Shown in pieces: positions 8,490 through 15,900 of a stretch of 64,000 nucleotides of DNA. This DNA is from Lacrimispora sphenoides (GTDB lineage Bacteria; Bacillota; Clostridia; Lachnospirales; Lachnospiraceae). Location: assembly GCF_900105215.1 (NCBI RefSeq), contig NZ_FOIP01000001.1, forward strand, positions 992,001 through 1,056,000, written 5' to 3'. Position 1 is the stretch's first letter, and each line of letters starts with the position of its first letter. The notes beneath the pieces are model-generated. The model had not been told where the DNA came from. It saw nothing but the letters and a program-made list of their open reading frames with translations, and did no database searches. Both the position numbers and the translations under genes were made by a program.

Positions 8490-10550
8490 ATGAGAACAGA
8501 ATGGAGAGCTTTCACGGGCGGTGTTTGGGAACGGGAGATCAACGTCAGGGACTTTATACAGAAAAATTACACTCCTTATGACGGCGATGATTCCTTTCTT
8601 GCCGGACCTACCACAGCAACAAACGCTCTTTGGGCGCAGGTTATGGATTTATCCAAACAGGAGCGGGAGGCCGGCGGCGTGCTGGATATGGATACTAAGA
8701 ACATTTCCACCATCACTTCCCACGGACCGGGATATTTAGATAAAGACAAAGAAACAATTGTAGGCTTTCAGACTGATAAGCCTTTTAAGCGTTCCTTACA
8801 GCCTTACGGCGGTATCCGTATGGCAGAGAAGGCATGCGCGGATAATGGTTATACCATTGATCCTGAAGTTAAGAAATTTTTTACGATTCACAGAAAGACA
8901 CACAATGCAGGTGTTTTTGATGCTTATACCCAGGAAATGCGTGATTGCCGTTCCAACCACATCATCACAGGCCTTCCGGATGCCTATGGCCGCGGCCGTA
9001 TCATCGGGGATTACCGCCGAGTGGCCCTTTACGGCATTGACCGCCTGATCGCAGACAAGGAAGAGCAGAAGGATACAACACGTACCACCATGTACTCTGA
9101 CGTGATCCGGGAAAGAGAAGAGCTTTCTGAGCAGATCCGCTCCCTTAAGGAATTAAAGGAGCTGGGAAGCATCTATGGCTTTGATATTTCAAAACCGGCC
9201 GCCAACGTAGAAGAGGCGATCCAGTGGCTGTACTTTGCCTACCTTGCCGCTGTCAAGGAACAAAACGGAGCAGCCATGTCCTTAGGCCGCACCTCCACCT
9301 TTATTGATGTTTATGCACAGAGAGATTTAGAAGATGGAACCTTTACCGAGGAGCAGATTCAGGAGTTTGTGGATCATTTCATCATGAAGCTTCGTCTGGT
9401 AAAATTCGCCCGTACTCCGGAATACAATGAGCTGTTCTCCGGCGATCCTACCTGGGTAACAGAATCCATCGGTGGAGTCGGCATCGACGGACGCCATCTG
9501 GTGACCAAGACTTCCTTCCGCTACCTCCACACCCTTACGAATCTGGGAACAGCTCCTGAGCCAAACTTAACCGTGCTCTGGTCTACAAAGCTTCCGGAAA
9601 ACTTTAAGCGCTTCTGCGCCAGGACCTCCATTGAATCCTCTTCCATTCAGTATGAGAACGATGACCTGATGAGAGTGACACATGGAGATGATTATGCCAT
9701 TGCCTGCTGCGTATCTTCCATGAGAGTTGGTAAGGAAATGCAGAACTTTGGCGCAAGGGCCAATCTTGCAAAATGCCTGTTATATGCTATTAACGGGGGC
9801 ATTGATGAAGTCACCAAAAAACAGGTCGGACCCAAATACCGCCCCATCACTTCCGAGTACCTGGATTATGAAGAGGTTATGGCTGCCTATAAGGATATGA
9901 TGAACTGGCTTGCAAGGGTTTATGTAAACACATTAAACGTCATTCACTATATGCATGACAAATACAGCTATGAGCGTATTCAGATGGCTCTTCACGATAA
10001 AAAGGTAACCCGTTGGTTCGCAACCGGTATTGCTGGACTTTCCGTAGTGGCTGACTCCTTATCCGCCATCAAATATGCCAAGGTTAAAACCGTACGGGAT
10101 GAAAACGGAATCGTAACCGATTATATCGTAGAAGGAGACTTCCCCAAATACGGCAATAACGATGACCGGGTAGACATGATTGCAAACGAACTGGTTCACA
10201 CCTTTATGAACTATGTAAAAGGAAACCACACTTACCGCGGCGGTATTCCAACCACCTCAATCTTGACAATCACTTCCAACGTAGTATATGGTAAGAATAC
10301 AGGAGCAACTCCTGACGGTCGTAAGAAGGGTGAAGCCTTTGCGCCTGGTGCAAACCCAATGCACCTTAGAGATACTCACGGTGCTGTCGCTTCTCTGGCA
10401 TCGGTTGCAAAGCTTCCGTTTAGAGATGCCCAGGATGGGATCTCCAATACATTCTCTATCGTACCGGGAGCCCTTGGCAAAGAAGATCAGATCTTCACAG
10501 GAGATTTAGAGGTGGATTTAGAGCTGTCTCTTAGCGAAGACCAGAAATAA
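8490..10550 (+). CDS. pflB: Pyruvate formate-lyase catalytic body, lacking the glycyl-radical domain
   Basis: Formate C-acetyltransferase: pyruvate plus CoA to acetyl-CoA plus formate, cytoplasmic. The 686 residues match PFL up to the junction [18 protein letters not shown]. The catalytic cysteine pair is present in [17 protein letters not shown] (C406, C407). The protein then ends after a short acidic tail, whereas ordinary PFL runs on to about 740-760 residues with the RVSGYA radical domain. That domain is encoded separately at 10854-11099. The ATG at 8490 is chosen for its GGAGG; the in-frame ATG at 8451 lacks one. The stop codon is immediately followed by the next gene's ribosome binding site, so the split looks like normal gene structure and not a recent frameshift. 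Confidence 0.92.
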   Translation: MRTEWRAFTGGVWEREINVRDFIQKNYTPYDGDDSFLAGPTTATNALWAQVMDLSKQEREAGGVLDMDTKNISTITSHGPGYLDKDKETIVGFQTDKPFKRSLQPYGGIRMAEKACADNGYTIDPEVKKFFTIHRKTHNAGVFDAYTQEMRDCRSNHIITGLPDAYGRGRIIGDYRRVALYGIDRLIADKEEQKDTTRTTMYSDVIREREELSEQIRSLKELKELGSIYGFDISKPAANVEEAIQWLYFAYLAAVKEQNGAAMSLGRTSTFIDVYAQRDLEDGTFTEEQIQEFVDHFIMKLRLVKFARTPEYNELFSGDPTWVTESIGGVGIDGRHLVTKTSFRYLHTLTNLGTAPEPNLTVLWSTKLPENFKRFCARTSIESSSIQYENDDLMRVTHGDDYAIACCVSSMRVGKEMQNFGARANLAKCLLYAINGGIDEVTKKQVGPKYRPITSEYLDYEEVMAAYKDMMNWLARVYVNTLNVIHYMHDKYSYERIQMALHDKKVTRWFATGIAGLSVVADSLSAIKYAKVKTVRDENGIVTDYIVEGDFPKYGNNDDRVDMIANELVHTFMNYVKGNHTYRGGIPTTSILTITSNVVYGKNTGATPDGRKKGEAFAPGANPMHLRDTHGAVASLASVAKLPFRDAQDGISNTFSIVPGALGKEDQIFTGDLEVDLELSLSEDQK

Positions 10551-10562
10551 GGAGTGGTTATT

Positions 10563-10832
10563 ATGGCAGATCCAAAGGAGAAACAGATTGACGATATCGT
10601 CTCCATGCTTGACCAGTTCATGGCTGGAAACGGCGGACATATGAACATCCGCGTATCAGAAGACGGTACTGTAAGTACCGATGAAACAATGGCTAAATCA
10701 GTTACTACCACAAACTCCACGGATTGTGCAGACGGAAATTCCGCCTGCAGAGTGCCCACTTTATTCCAGGCCTTGGATACAGAAGATGAAGACCCGGAAA
10801 GCAACCGGCTGTTTATGGAAGACACTTATTAA
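10563..10832 (+). CDS. Small acidic protein with a partial glycyl-radical-domain N-terminus
   Basis: An 89-residue protein of unknown function between the two PFL parts. Its first 35 residues (EKQIDDIVSMLDQFMAGNGG, then HMNIRV) align with the start of the neighbouring glycyl-radical protein ([18 protein letters not shown], then HHLNVNV). The rest diverges into an acidic tail with two cysteines (CADGNSAC) and has no RVSGYA. It therefore cannot carry the radical. AAGGAG overlaps the pfl stop and places the start at ATG 10563; the GTG at 10554 is too close. It could be a diverged duplicate, a docking or assembly partner, or a decaying remnant. It keeps a clean reading frame and a good ribosome binding site. 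Confidence 0.8.
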   Translation: MADPKEKQIDDIVSMLDQFMAGNGGHMNIRVSEDGTVSTDETMAKSVTTTNSTDCADGNSACRVPTLFQALDTEDEDPESNRLFMEDTY

Positions 10833-10853
10833 ATACAATAGGAGGATTATAAA

Positions 10854-11099
10854 ATGGCAAATATCAGCGAATCTCAAATCAATAACCTTGTTAATTTATT
10901 AGATGGCTATGTAGAAGAAGGCGGACATCACTTAAATGTTAATGTCTTCACCCGTGATACCTTATTAGACGCACAGAAGCATCCGGAAAGTTATCCCCAG
11001 CTTACCGTACGCGTATCCGGTTATGCGGTGAATTTTATCAAGCTGACAAAGGAACAGCAGGATGAGGTAATCTCCCGTACGTTCCACAACAATATGTAA
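10854..11099 (+). CDS. Stand-alone glycyl-radical domain of pyruvate formate-lyase
   Basis: An 81-residue protein equal to the C-terminal domain of PFL. It runs from [18 protein letters not shown] through [15 protein letters not shown] to the end SRTFHNNM, matching the C-terminus of E. coli PFL (SGYAVRF, TRTF) closely. The radical-bearing glycine is G56 in RVSGYA. AGGAGG precedes the ATG. E. coli GrcA/YfiD and a phage T4 protein are known stand-alone glycyl-radical domains that repair a full-length PFL. Here the upstream enzyme has no such domain of its own, so this protein is probably an obligate subunit. The activase gene follows 21 bases later. Confidence 0.93.
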   Translation: MANISESQINNLVNLLDGYVEEGGHHLNVNVFTRDTLLDAQKHPESYPQLTVRVSGYAVNFIKLTKEQQDEVISRTFHNNM

Positions 11100-11120
11100 T
11101 AAGCAAAGAAGGCGATCTGT

Positions 11121-11894
11121 ATGACAGGATATATCCATTCCATTGAAAGCTTCGGTACCGTTGACGGGCCGGGTGTGCGTATGGTGATTTTTTTACAAGG
11201 CTGTCCCATGCGCTGCCAATATTGCCATAATCCGGACACCTGGAAGATGGCAGGCGGCACGCCAATGACGGTAGAAGAACTATTAAAGCAGTATGAATCG
11301 TCCCGGAATTTTTACCGGGGCGGAGGCATCACGGCCACCGGCGGAGAGCCTCTTATGCAGCTGGATTTTGTGACTGAGCTTTTTGAAGCTGCAGGAAAGA
11401 AGAACATCCATACCTGCCTGGATACTTCAGGTGTCACGTTTCATAGGAATGACCCGGATTACAGGAAGAAAATAGACCGGCTTCTGGACTCTACCGATCT
11501 TGTCATGCTGGATATCAAGCACATTGTTGATACAAAGCACAAAACACTTACAGGTCATTCCAATGAAAACATTCTGGATTTTGCCCAGTATTTAAGTGAC
11601 CGGGATATCCCGGTGTGGATCCGTCATGTGGCAGTGCCGCAGATCACGGATGAGACCCCTGATCTATACAGGCTGGGGCGTTTTATCGGCGGGCTTAAGA
11701 ATGTGAAGGCCCTTGATGTCCTGCCTTATCATGACATGGGAAAGGTAAAATACGAGAGCATGGGTATGGAATATCCCTTAAAGGATATTCCCCCCATGTC
11801 AAAGGATGGTGCCATTGCCGCCAAGAAGATAATCTTAAGCGGAATCAGGGATGTCCGCACAGGAGTCCCTGATCGGTATTGCTCCCAAAATTAA
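11121..11894 (+). CDS. pflA: Pyruvate formate-lyase activating enzyme (radical SAM)
   Basis: Radical SAM enzyme that takes a hydrogen from the PFL glycine using S-adenosylmethionine. It is 257 residues long. The cluster motif CPMRCQYC (C28, C32, C35) follows FGTVDGPGVRMVIFLQG, the typical PflA N-terminus, and ATGGEPLMQ is the SAM-binding GGE motif. It is co-transcribed with the PFL parts, 21 bases after the glycyl-radical protein. Its expected substrate is G56 of that small protein, bound to the catalytic body. Confidence 0.95.
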   Translation: MTGYIHSIESFGTVDGPGVRMVIFLQGCPMRCQYCHNPDTWKMAGGTPMTVEELLKQYESSRNFYRGGGITATGGEPLMQLDFVTELFEAAGKKNIHTCLDTSGVTFHRNDPDYRKKIDRLLDSTDLVMLDIKHIVDTKHKTLTGHSNENILDFAQYLSDRDIPVWIRHVAVPQITDETPDLYRLGRFIGGLKNVKALDVLPYHDMGKVKYESMGMEYPLKDIPPMSKDGAIAAKKIILSGIRDVRTGVPDRYCSQN

Positions 11895-11917
11895 ACAATA
11901 ATTGTACCATTTACTAC

Positions 11918-11946
11918 TTGAATATTTCTGATTTATAGTATAAAAT
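11918..11946 (+). promoter_or_regulatory. Likely promoter of the ferredoxin gene
   Basis: TTGAAT (11918-11923) and TAAAAT (11941-11946), 17 bases apart, about 40 bases before the ferredoxin start. This suggests that the ferredoxin has its own transcript as well as possible read-through from pflA. Confidence 0.45.
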
Positions 11947-11983
11947 ATAGAAAAATCTATATAATATAAGGAGGTAATTTATC

Positions 11984-12154
11984 ATGGCACGAGTTATTAG
12001 TGACGCTTGCGTTAGCTGCGGAAGCTGTGAAGGTGAATGCCCAGTAAGCGCTATTAGCCAGGGTGATTCTCAGTTTGTTATTGATGCTGATGCATGTATC
12101 GATTGTGGCGCTTGTGAGGGCGTATGTCCAACAGGAGCTATTTCTGAAGCATAA
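11984..12154 (+). CDS. Ferredoxin, 2[4Fe-4S] clostridial type
   Basis: A 56-residue electron carrier, MARVISDACVSCGSCEGE and onward. It has the two classical CxxCxxCxxxCP motifs (C9, C12, C15, C19 and C38, C41, C44, C48), each predicted to bind one [4Fe-4S] cluster. Length and motif spacing are those of clostridial ferredoxins. AAGGAGG precedes the ATG. It lies 89 bases after pflA and ends in a strong terminator. It could reduce the PflA cluster or serve general fermentation; position favours the first but does not prove it. Confidence 0.95.
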   Translation: MARVISDACVSCGSCEGECPVSAISQGDSQFVIDADACIDCGACEGVCPTGAISEA

Positions 12155-12166
12155 TTATGATACATA

Positions 12167-12196
12167 AATGCCTCTTCCGAAAGGAAGAGGCATTTT
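12167..12196 (+). terminator. Terminator after ferredoxin
   Basis: AATGCCTCTTCC, a GAAA loop and GGAAGAGGCATT form a 12-base-pair stem ending in a short T run. It ends the pfl-ferredoxin unit. Confidence 0.85.
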
Positions 12197-12266
12197 GTTA
12201 TATCAACACGTTCTTTATATCTGCATACGAATGAATTAACCGGATAAAGGAAAGGACATTTCTAAT

Positions 12267-12980
12267 ATGAGAAAACCACTGATCGGCCTGACCCCCGCCT
12301 ACGATATTGAAAGCGGTGATGTTAAGGCACGTCCTACTTATATGCGGGCATTAAAAGCTGCGGGAGCGATCCCAGTCGTAATGCCCTTAGATGCCTCAGA
12401 AGAAGATTTAAAGCAGCTATCAAAGGATATGGACGGATTTCTGTTCACAGGCGGTCCTGATGTGCACCCCTTTCTATTTGGGGAAGAAACACAGGCCCAC
12501 TGCGGCAATGTGTCCACAGCCAGGGACCAGATGGAGATTTCCCTGCTTCCTATGATTATGGAGCTTCGGAAACCGATCCTTGGAATCTGCCGGGGAATCC
12601 AGGTTCTAAACATCGCTCTTGGAGGAAACATCTGGCAGGATATCCCCTCCCAGGTAACACGTGATTTTCCTCTGGCCCATTCCCAGCCATTTAGTTATGA
12701 TATGCCGTGCCATACGGTTGCTTTAACCGAGGGCAGCCTCCTTGCCCGGATATCAGAAAGCTCTTCGATAAAGGTCAACAGCATGCACCATCAGGCCGTC
12801 AGGGATCTTGCTCCCGGACTTATTGCTTCAGCCTACTCCCCAGACCATTTGATCGAGGCACTGGAAATGACAGACTATCCCTTTTTTATCGGGGTTCAAT
12901 GGCATCCGGAATATTTATGGGAAAAGAATGGAGAGGCGTTCCGACTGTTTCAGACTTTTGTAAATGCTTGTAAAGAATAA
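12267..12980 (+). CDS. Class I glutamine amidotransferase, gamma-glutamyl-GABA hydrolase family (PuuD-like)
   Basis: Peptidase C26-type hydrolase of 237 residues. The nucleophile elbow GICRGIQ holds C108, and the catalytic histidine is in QWHPEY near residue 216. The family cleaves gamma-glutamyl bonds, for example gamma-glutamyl-GABA in putrescine breakdown. No other putrescine genes are nearby, so the real substrate is open. It stands alone on the plus strand between two terminators. Confidence 0.88.
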   Translation: MRKPLIGLTPAYDIESGDVKARPTYMRALKAAGAIPVVMPLDASEEDLKQLSKDMDGFLFTGGPDVHPFLFGEETQAHCGNVSTARDQMEISLLPMIMELRKPILGICRGIQVLNIALGGNIWQDIPSQVTRDFPLAHSQPFSYDMPCHTVALTEGSLLARISESSSIKVNSMHHQAVRDLAPGLIASAYSPDHLIEALEMTDYPFFIGVQWHPEYLWEKNGEAFRLFQTFVNACKE

Positions 12981-12997
12981 TAACCTGTATGCATAAA

Positions 12998-13036
12998 AAA
13001 TCCGCAGTTTCCACTTTCACCGGCAGCTGCGGATTT
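12998..13036. terminator. Terminator hairpin between converging genes
   Basis: AAATCCGCAG and CTGCGGATTT are perfect inverted arms with a 19-base loop. The T run is better on the minus strand, so it mainly serves the MerR gene, but it can act for the amidotransferase too. Confidence 0.65.
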
Positions 13037-13086
13037 CCTTGACAGAGCCTGTTTGATTGCTCTATTTATCTGAAAGTAGTGTGGTT

Positions 13087-13746
13087 TTATAACTTTTTTC
13101 CATTTCGCCCGAACTTTTTTTTTCGATTGAAAAATGGAATCTTGGAAGCAGCAGCTTCTGCACGCCCTTTGTTGTCCTTTTGATACGAACGCATAAGCTC
13201 GTCCAGCTGTTTGAACCGCTCCTCTTCCTTTTCTTCTTTTAAATTCAATAAATATTCCATTTCCTTAATGACTTTGTCATTGACCAAGCAGCTGACATCC
13301 TGGCTTAACTGCTCATTATTTACCTCTAAAGCCCGTCCAATGATATGGTTCATGATCTCCTGAAACTGCTCCATTTTATCCTGGGCAATGGAAATCTGCG
13401 CCGTGTTATGTACATCCAGGCCTGTCCCATCCTCAGTGCCAGATATTGCACTCTCTTTTAATTCCTGAGCTACCTGTCCTTCCAGTAACTCATCTGGTAT
13501 GACGGGGTCTCTGCCCTCCTCGATAACCTTGTCAAGCGCTGTCTTAATGGCCTTTAACTGATACCCCTTGTCCTTTAAGTCCTTGATCTGCTTGAATAAA
13601 CGGATGTGTGCTTCAGTGTAATACCGGTGCCCCATCTCATTTCTGGGAATCTTTAACTCCAGCTCGTCCTCCCAGTATCTAAGGACATGAGACTCCACAT
13701 CGACCTTCTTCGATGCATCCGATATTAAGTAATGTATCTCAGCCAT
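13087..13746 (-). CDS. MerR-family transcriptional regulator
   Basis: A 219-residue regulator. The N-terminal MerR winged helix (residues 5-75) contains VESHVLRYWEDE and MGHRYYTEAHIRLFKQI. It is followed by a long charged helical region (about 120-200) that probably forms a coiled coil, and a basic tail ending NRKKKFGRNGKKL. No metal-binding cysteines are present, so a metal sensor is unlikely. AAAGGAGAGG precedes the ATG. It lies downstream of dnaB on the same strand, separated by the repeat cluster and a strong terminator. Confidence 0.88.
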   Translation of the reverse strand: MAEIHYLISDASKKVDVESHVLRYWEDELELKIPRNEMGHRYYTEAHIRLFKQIKDLKDKGYQLKAIKTALDKVIEEGRDPVIPDELLEGQVAQELKESAISGTEDGTGLDVHNTAQISIAQDKMEQFQEIMNHIIGRALEVNNEQLSQDVSCLVNDKVIKEMEYLLNLKEEKEEERFKQLDELMRSYQKDNKGRAEAAASKIPFFNRKKKFGRNGKKL

Positions 13747-13915
13747 AGCTATATCCTCTCCTTTGGTTCGTTAAGTTTTCATAACCTTACTATTTATATC
13801 ATATGCGGACTTCGGATGGATTATGAATGGGAATTGGAAGTTTTTTGAGGGATTTGAGAAAATTTTTAGAAGATGGGGGAGTAAATAGGTGGGGGAAAAA
13901 GAGAAATGGCGGGAG

Positions 13916-13979
13916 CGCAGGAGCCATCTGGGAGAAGGGGGGAATTTAGCGGGGCCGCAGGAGCCATCTGGGAGAAGGG
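13916..13979. repeat. 24-base direct repeat, period 40
   Basis: The 24-base unit CGCAGGAGCCATCTGGGAGA plus AGGG occurs at 13916-13939 and 13956-13979, exactly 40 bases apart. Most of the unit occurs a third time in inverted orientation, as the right arm of the palindrome at 13989-14010. Confidence 0.9.
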
Positions 13980-14010
13980 ATTCGAACCTCGAATCCCTTC
14001 TCCCAGATGG
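13964..14010. repeat. Perfect 22-base inverted repeat with a 3-base loop
   Basis: The left arm 13964-13985 starts CCATCTGGGAGAAGGG and the right arm 13989-14010 ends CCCTTCTCCCAGATGG; all 22 pairs match around ACC. There is no T run on either side, so it is not a standard terminator. It lies directly next to the dnaB terminator hairpin. Confidence 0.92.
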
Positions 14011-14028
14011 GGGGCGTTCGCCCCATAG

Positions 14029-14098
14029 AAAAAGAGAGTCCCCTGGTCCCGGAAAAACAAGAAAACTTGCTTTTCCAGGACCAGGGGACTCTCTTTTT
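14029..14098. terminator. Long bidirectional terminator after dnaB
   Basis: Arms of 21 bases match perfectly (14029-14049, AAAAAGAGAGTCCCCTGG onward, and 14078-14098). Further pairing lies inside (GGAAAA and TTTTCC, CAAG and CTTG), and runs of A and T flank both sides. It ends nine bases before the dnaB stop codon coordinate and is expected to end the gdpP-rplI-dnaB transcript. Confidence 0.85.
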
Positions 14099-14107
14099 CT
14101 ATCCTGC

Positions 14108-15442
14108 TCATTGCTTGGCCATGTTTGCAAACTTCGTATATTCAGGTCTCCAGACCAGATTAATCGTTCCAATCGGACCGTTTCTCTGTTTTGCAATTAT
14201 TACTTCCGCAATATTAGGCATATCCGTATCTTTATTATAATAATCATCACGGTATAAGAACATAACCACGTCGGCATCCTGCTCGATGGCTCCGGACTCT
14301 CGGAGGTCGGATAGCATGGGGCGGTGGTCAGGTCTTGTTTCGCACGCACGGCTTAGCTGGGATAAGGCGATTACAGGGGCGTTCATCTCTCTTGCCAGGG
14401 CTTTTAGGGATCTGGAAATTTCTGAGATCTCCTGCTGGCGGTTGTCGCCGCCTTTTCCGCTTCCGCTCATCAACTGAAGGTAGTCGATGATGACTACGCT
14501 AAGACCGTATTCCAGCTTCATCTTACGGCATTTGGAACGCAGTTCTCCAATTGAGATTCCTGGGGTATCGTCTATGATCAGCTTGGAATTGCCGATAACT
14601 CCGATTCCCTCTACCACGGCATCCCAGTCGGAATCGGATAAGGTTCCGGTTCTGAGCTTCTGGGAATCTACATTGGATTCCATGGCCAGCATACGGTTTA
14701 CCAGCTGTTCCTTGGACATCTCCAGGCTGAATACCATACAGGGCAGGCCTTTTTTTACAGCGATATGGTCTACCAGGTTCAGCACAAATGCCGTCTTTCC
14801 CATGGAAGGACGGGCAGCGATTAGGACGAAATCGGAAGGCTGCAGACCAGAGGTCTTATAATCCAAGTCAATAAAGCCTGTGGGGATTCCGGTTACAGTT
14901 CCCTGGTTTTTGGAAGCCTCTTCGATTTTTTCCAGAACATTCATGGCAACCTGGCGGATGGGTACGAAATCTCCGGAGCTGCGGTTCTGAAGCAGATCAA
15001 ATATGGTCTTTTCCGTGACAGCCATAATGGTTTCTAAGGGTTCCTTTCCTGCGTAGCAGGTGTTGGCAATTTCTTCATTTGCCTTAATAAGCCGCCTTAG
15101 AACCGCTTTATCACGGACAATATTTGCATAGGACTTTATATTGGCGGATGTAGGGACTGTGGTGATGATATCCCTGACAAAATCAAGACTCGAAACTTCG
15201 GGAGGAACATCCTTTACCTTTAAACGGTTTTGAAGAGTCACCAAATCCACCGGTAAGTTCTCATTAAAAAGCTCCAGCATGGCCTCAAACATGATGCCAT
15301 ACTGGTGCTGGTAAAAATCTCCTGCTGTAACGATCTCGGAAGCCGTGATGATTGCATCCCGGTCCATCAGCATGGAACCGATGACAGATTGCTCTGCCTC
15401 TATGCTGTGAGGGAGTACCCGTTTGATCAGGGCATCATCCAT
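14108..15442 (-). CDS. dnaB: Replicative DNA helicase DnaB
   Basis: Hexameric replication-fork helicase, 444 residues. The N-terminal DnaB domain (LPHSIEAEQSVIGSML) is followed by a RecA-like domain with Walker A ARPSMGKTAF near residue 210 and Walker B VVIIDYLQLM. I prefer ATG 15442 (MDDALIKR), seven bases after AGGAGG, over the ATG at 15448, which is only one base from it. There is no intein. It is the last gene of the gdpP-rplI-dnaB unit, with its start just after the rplI stop. Confidence 0.97.
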   Translation of the reverse strand: MDDALIKRVLPHSIEAEQSVIGSMLMDRDAIITASEIVTAGDFYQHQYGIMFEAMLELFNENLPVDLVTLQNRLKVKDVPPEVSSLDFVRDIITTVPTSANIKSYANIVRDKAVLRRLIKANEEIANTCYAGKEPLETIMAVTEKTIFDLLQNRSSGDFVPIRQVAMNVLEKIEEASKNQGTVTGIPTGFIDLDYKTSGLQPSDFVLIAARPSMGKTAFVLNLVDHIAVKKGLPCMVFSLEMSKEQLVNRMLAMESNVDSQKLRTGTLSDSDWDAVVEGIGVIGNSKLIIDDTPGISIGELRSKCRKMKLEYGLSVVIIDYLQLMSGSGKGGDNRQQEISEISRSLKALAREMNAPVIALSQLSRACETRPDHRPMLSDLRESGAIEQDADVVMFLYRDDYYNKDTDMPNIAEVIIAKQRNGPIGTINLVWRPEYTKFANMAKQ

Positions 15443-15453
15443 GTTCATGCCTC

Positions 15454-15900
15454 CTAGCTTTCCACTACCTTAACATTCAGTTTCGCAGTTACATCTTTAT
15501 GAAGCTTGATTGGAACCTCATGGGAACCAAAGGTCTTAAGTGGTTCAGGAAGAATCAGCTTCTTTTTATCAATATCATATCCCAGCTGGCTCTTAATGGC
15601 AGCGGAAATTTCCTTTCCTGATACGGAGCCAAAGGCTCTTCCGCCCTCTCCTGCACGAATGGATAAGGTGATAGCTGCTTCTGAAAGCTTGGCTCCAAGC
15701 TCCTTTGCTGCCTCCAGCTGTTCCGCTGCGATTCTGGCCTCATTAGCCTTCTGAAGCTTTAAGTCATTTAAATTCTTTGTCGTTGCCTCAATTCCCAGCT
15801 TTTTAGGGAGAATGAAATTTCTTGCATATCCGTCGTTAACCTTAACGATCTGTCCCTTCTTGCCCAATGCCTTTACGTCTTCTAATAATACAACTTCCAT
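15454..15900 (-). CDS. rplI: 50S ribosomal protein L9
   Basis: Ribosomal protein of 148 residues that binds 23S rRNA. The L9 signature [17 protein letters not shown] is at about 24-40, followed by the long connecting helix and the C-terminal domain. Its ATG shares one base with the gdpP stop codon (TAATG), so translation is probably coupled. The gdpP-rplI-dnaB order is common in Firmicutes. Confidence 0.97.
   Translation of the reverse strand: MEVVLLEDVKALGKKGQIVKVNDGYARNFILPKKLGIEATTKNLNDLKLQKANEARIAAEQLEAAKELGAKLSEAAITLSIRAGEGGRAFGSVSGKEISAAIKSQLGYDIDKKKLILPEPLKTFGSHEVPIKLHKDVTAKLNVKVVES

Larger units (their letters stand above)
13747..14028. other. Gene-free stretch with repeats downstream of dnaB
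   Basis: With the adjoining terminator this is a 361-base gap between the MerR start and the dnaB stop. The first 150 bases hold the MerR leader and nothing else I recognise. From about 13900 it becomes purine-rich and repetitive, with a 24-base direct repeat and a long perfect palindrome listed separately. Open frames crossing it exist only because the repeats lack stops; their products are low-complexity and unlike any known protein. Confidence 0.7.

Noticed and set aside
13961..14010. tRNA remnant, because GGGATTCGAACC looks like a reversed T-arm
   Set aside because: The T-stem does not pair in either orientation and no acceptor or anticodon arm is present. The motif arises from the perfect palindrome.
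13771..14257. Several open reading frames in both directions across the repeat cluster after dnaB
   Set aside because: They read through direct repeats and hairpins, give proline/serine-rich products of no known type, lack ribosome sites and overlap the dnaB end.
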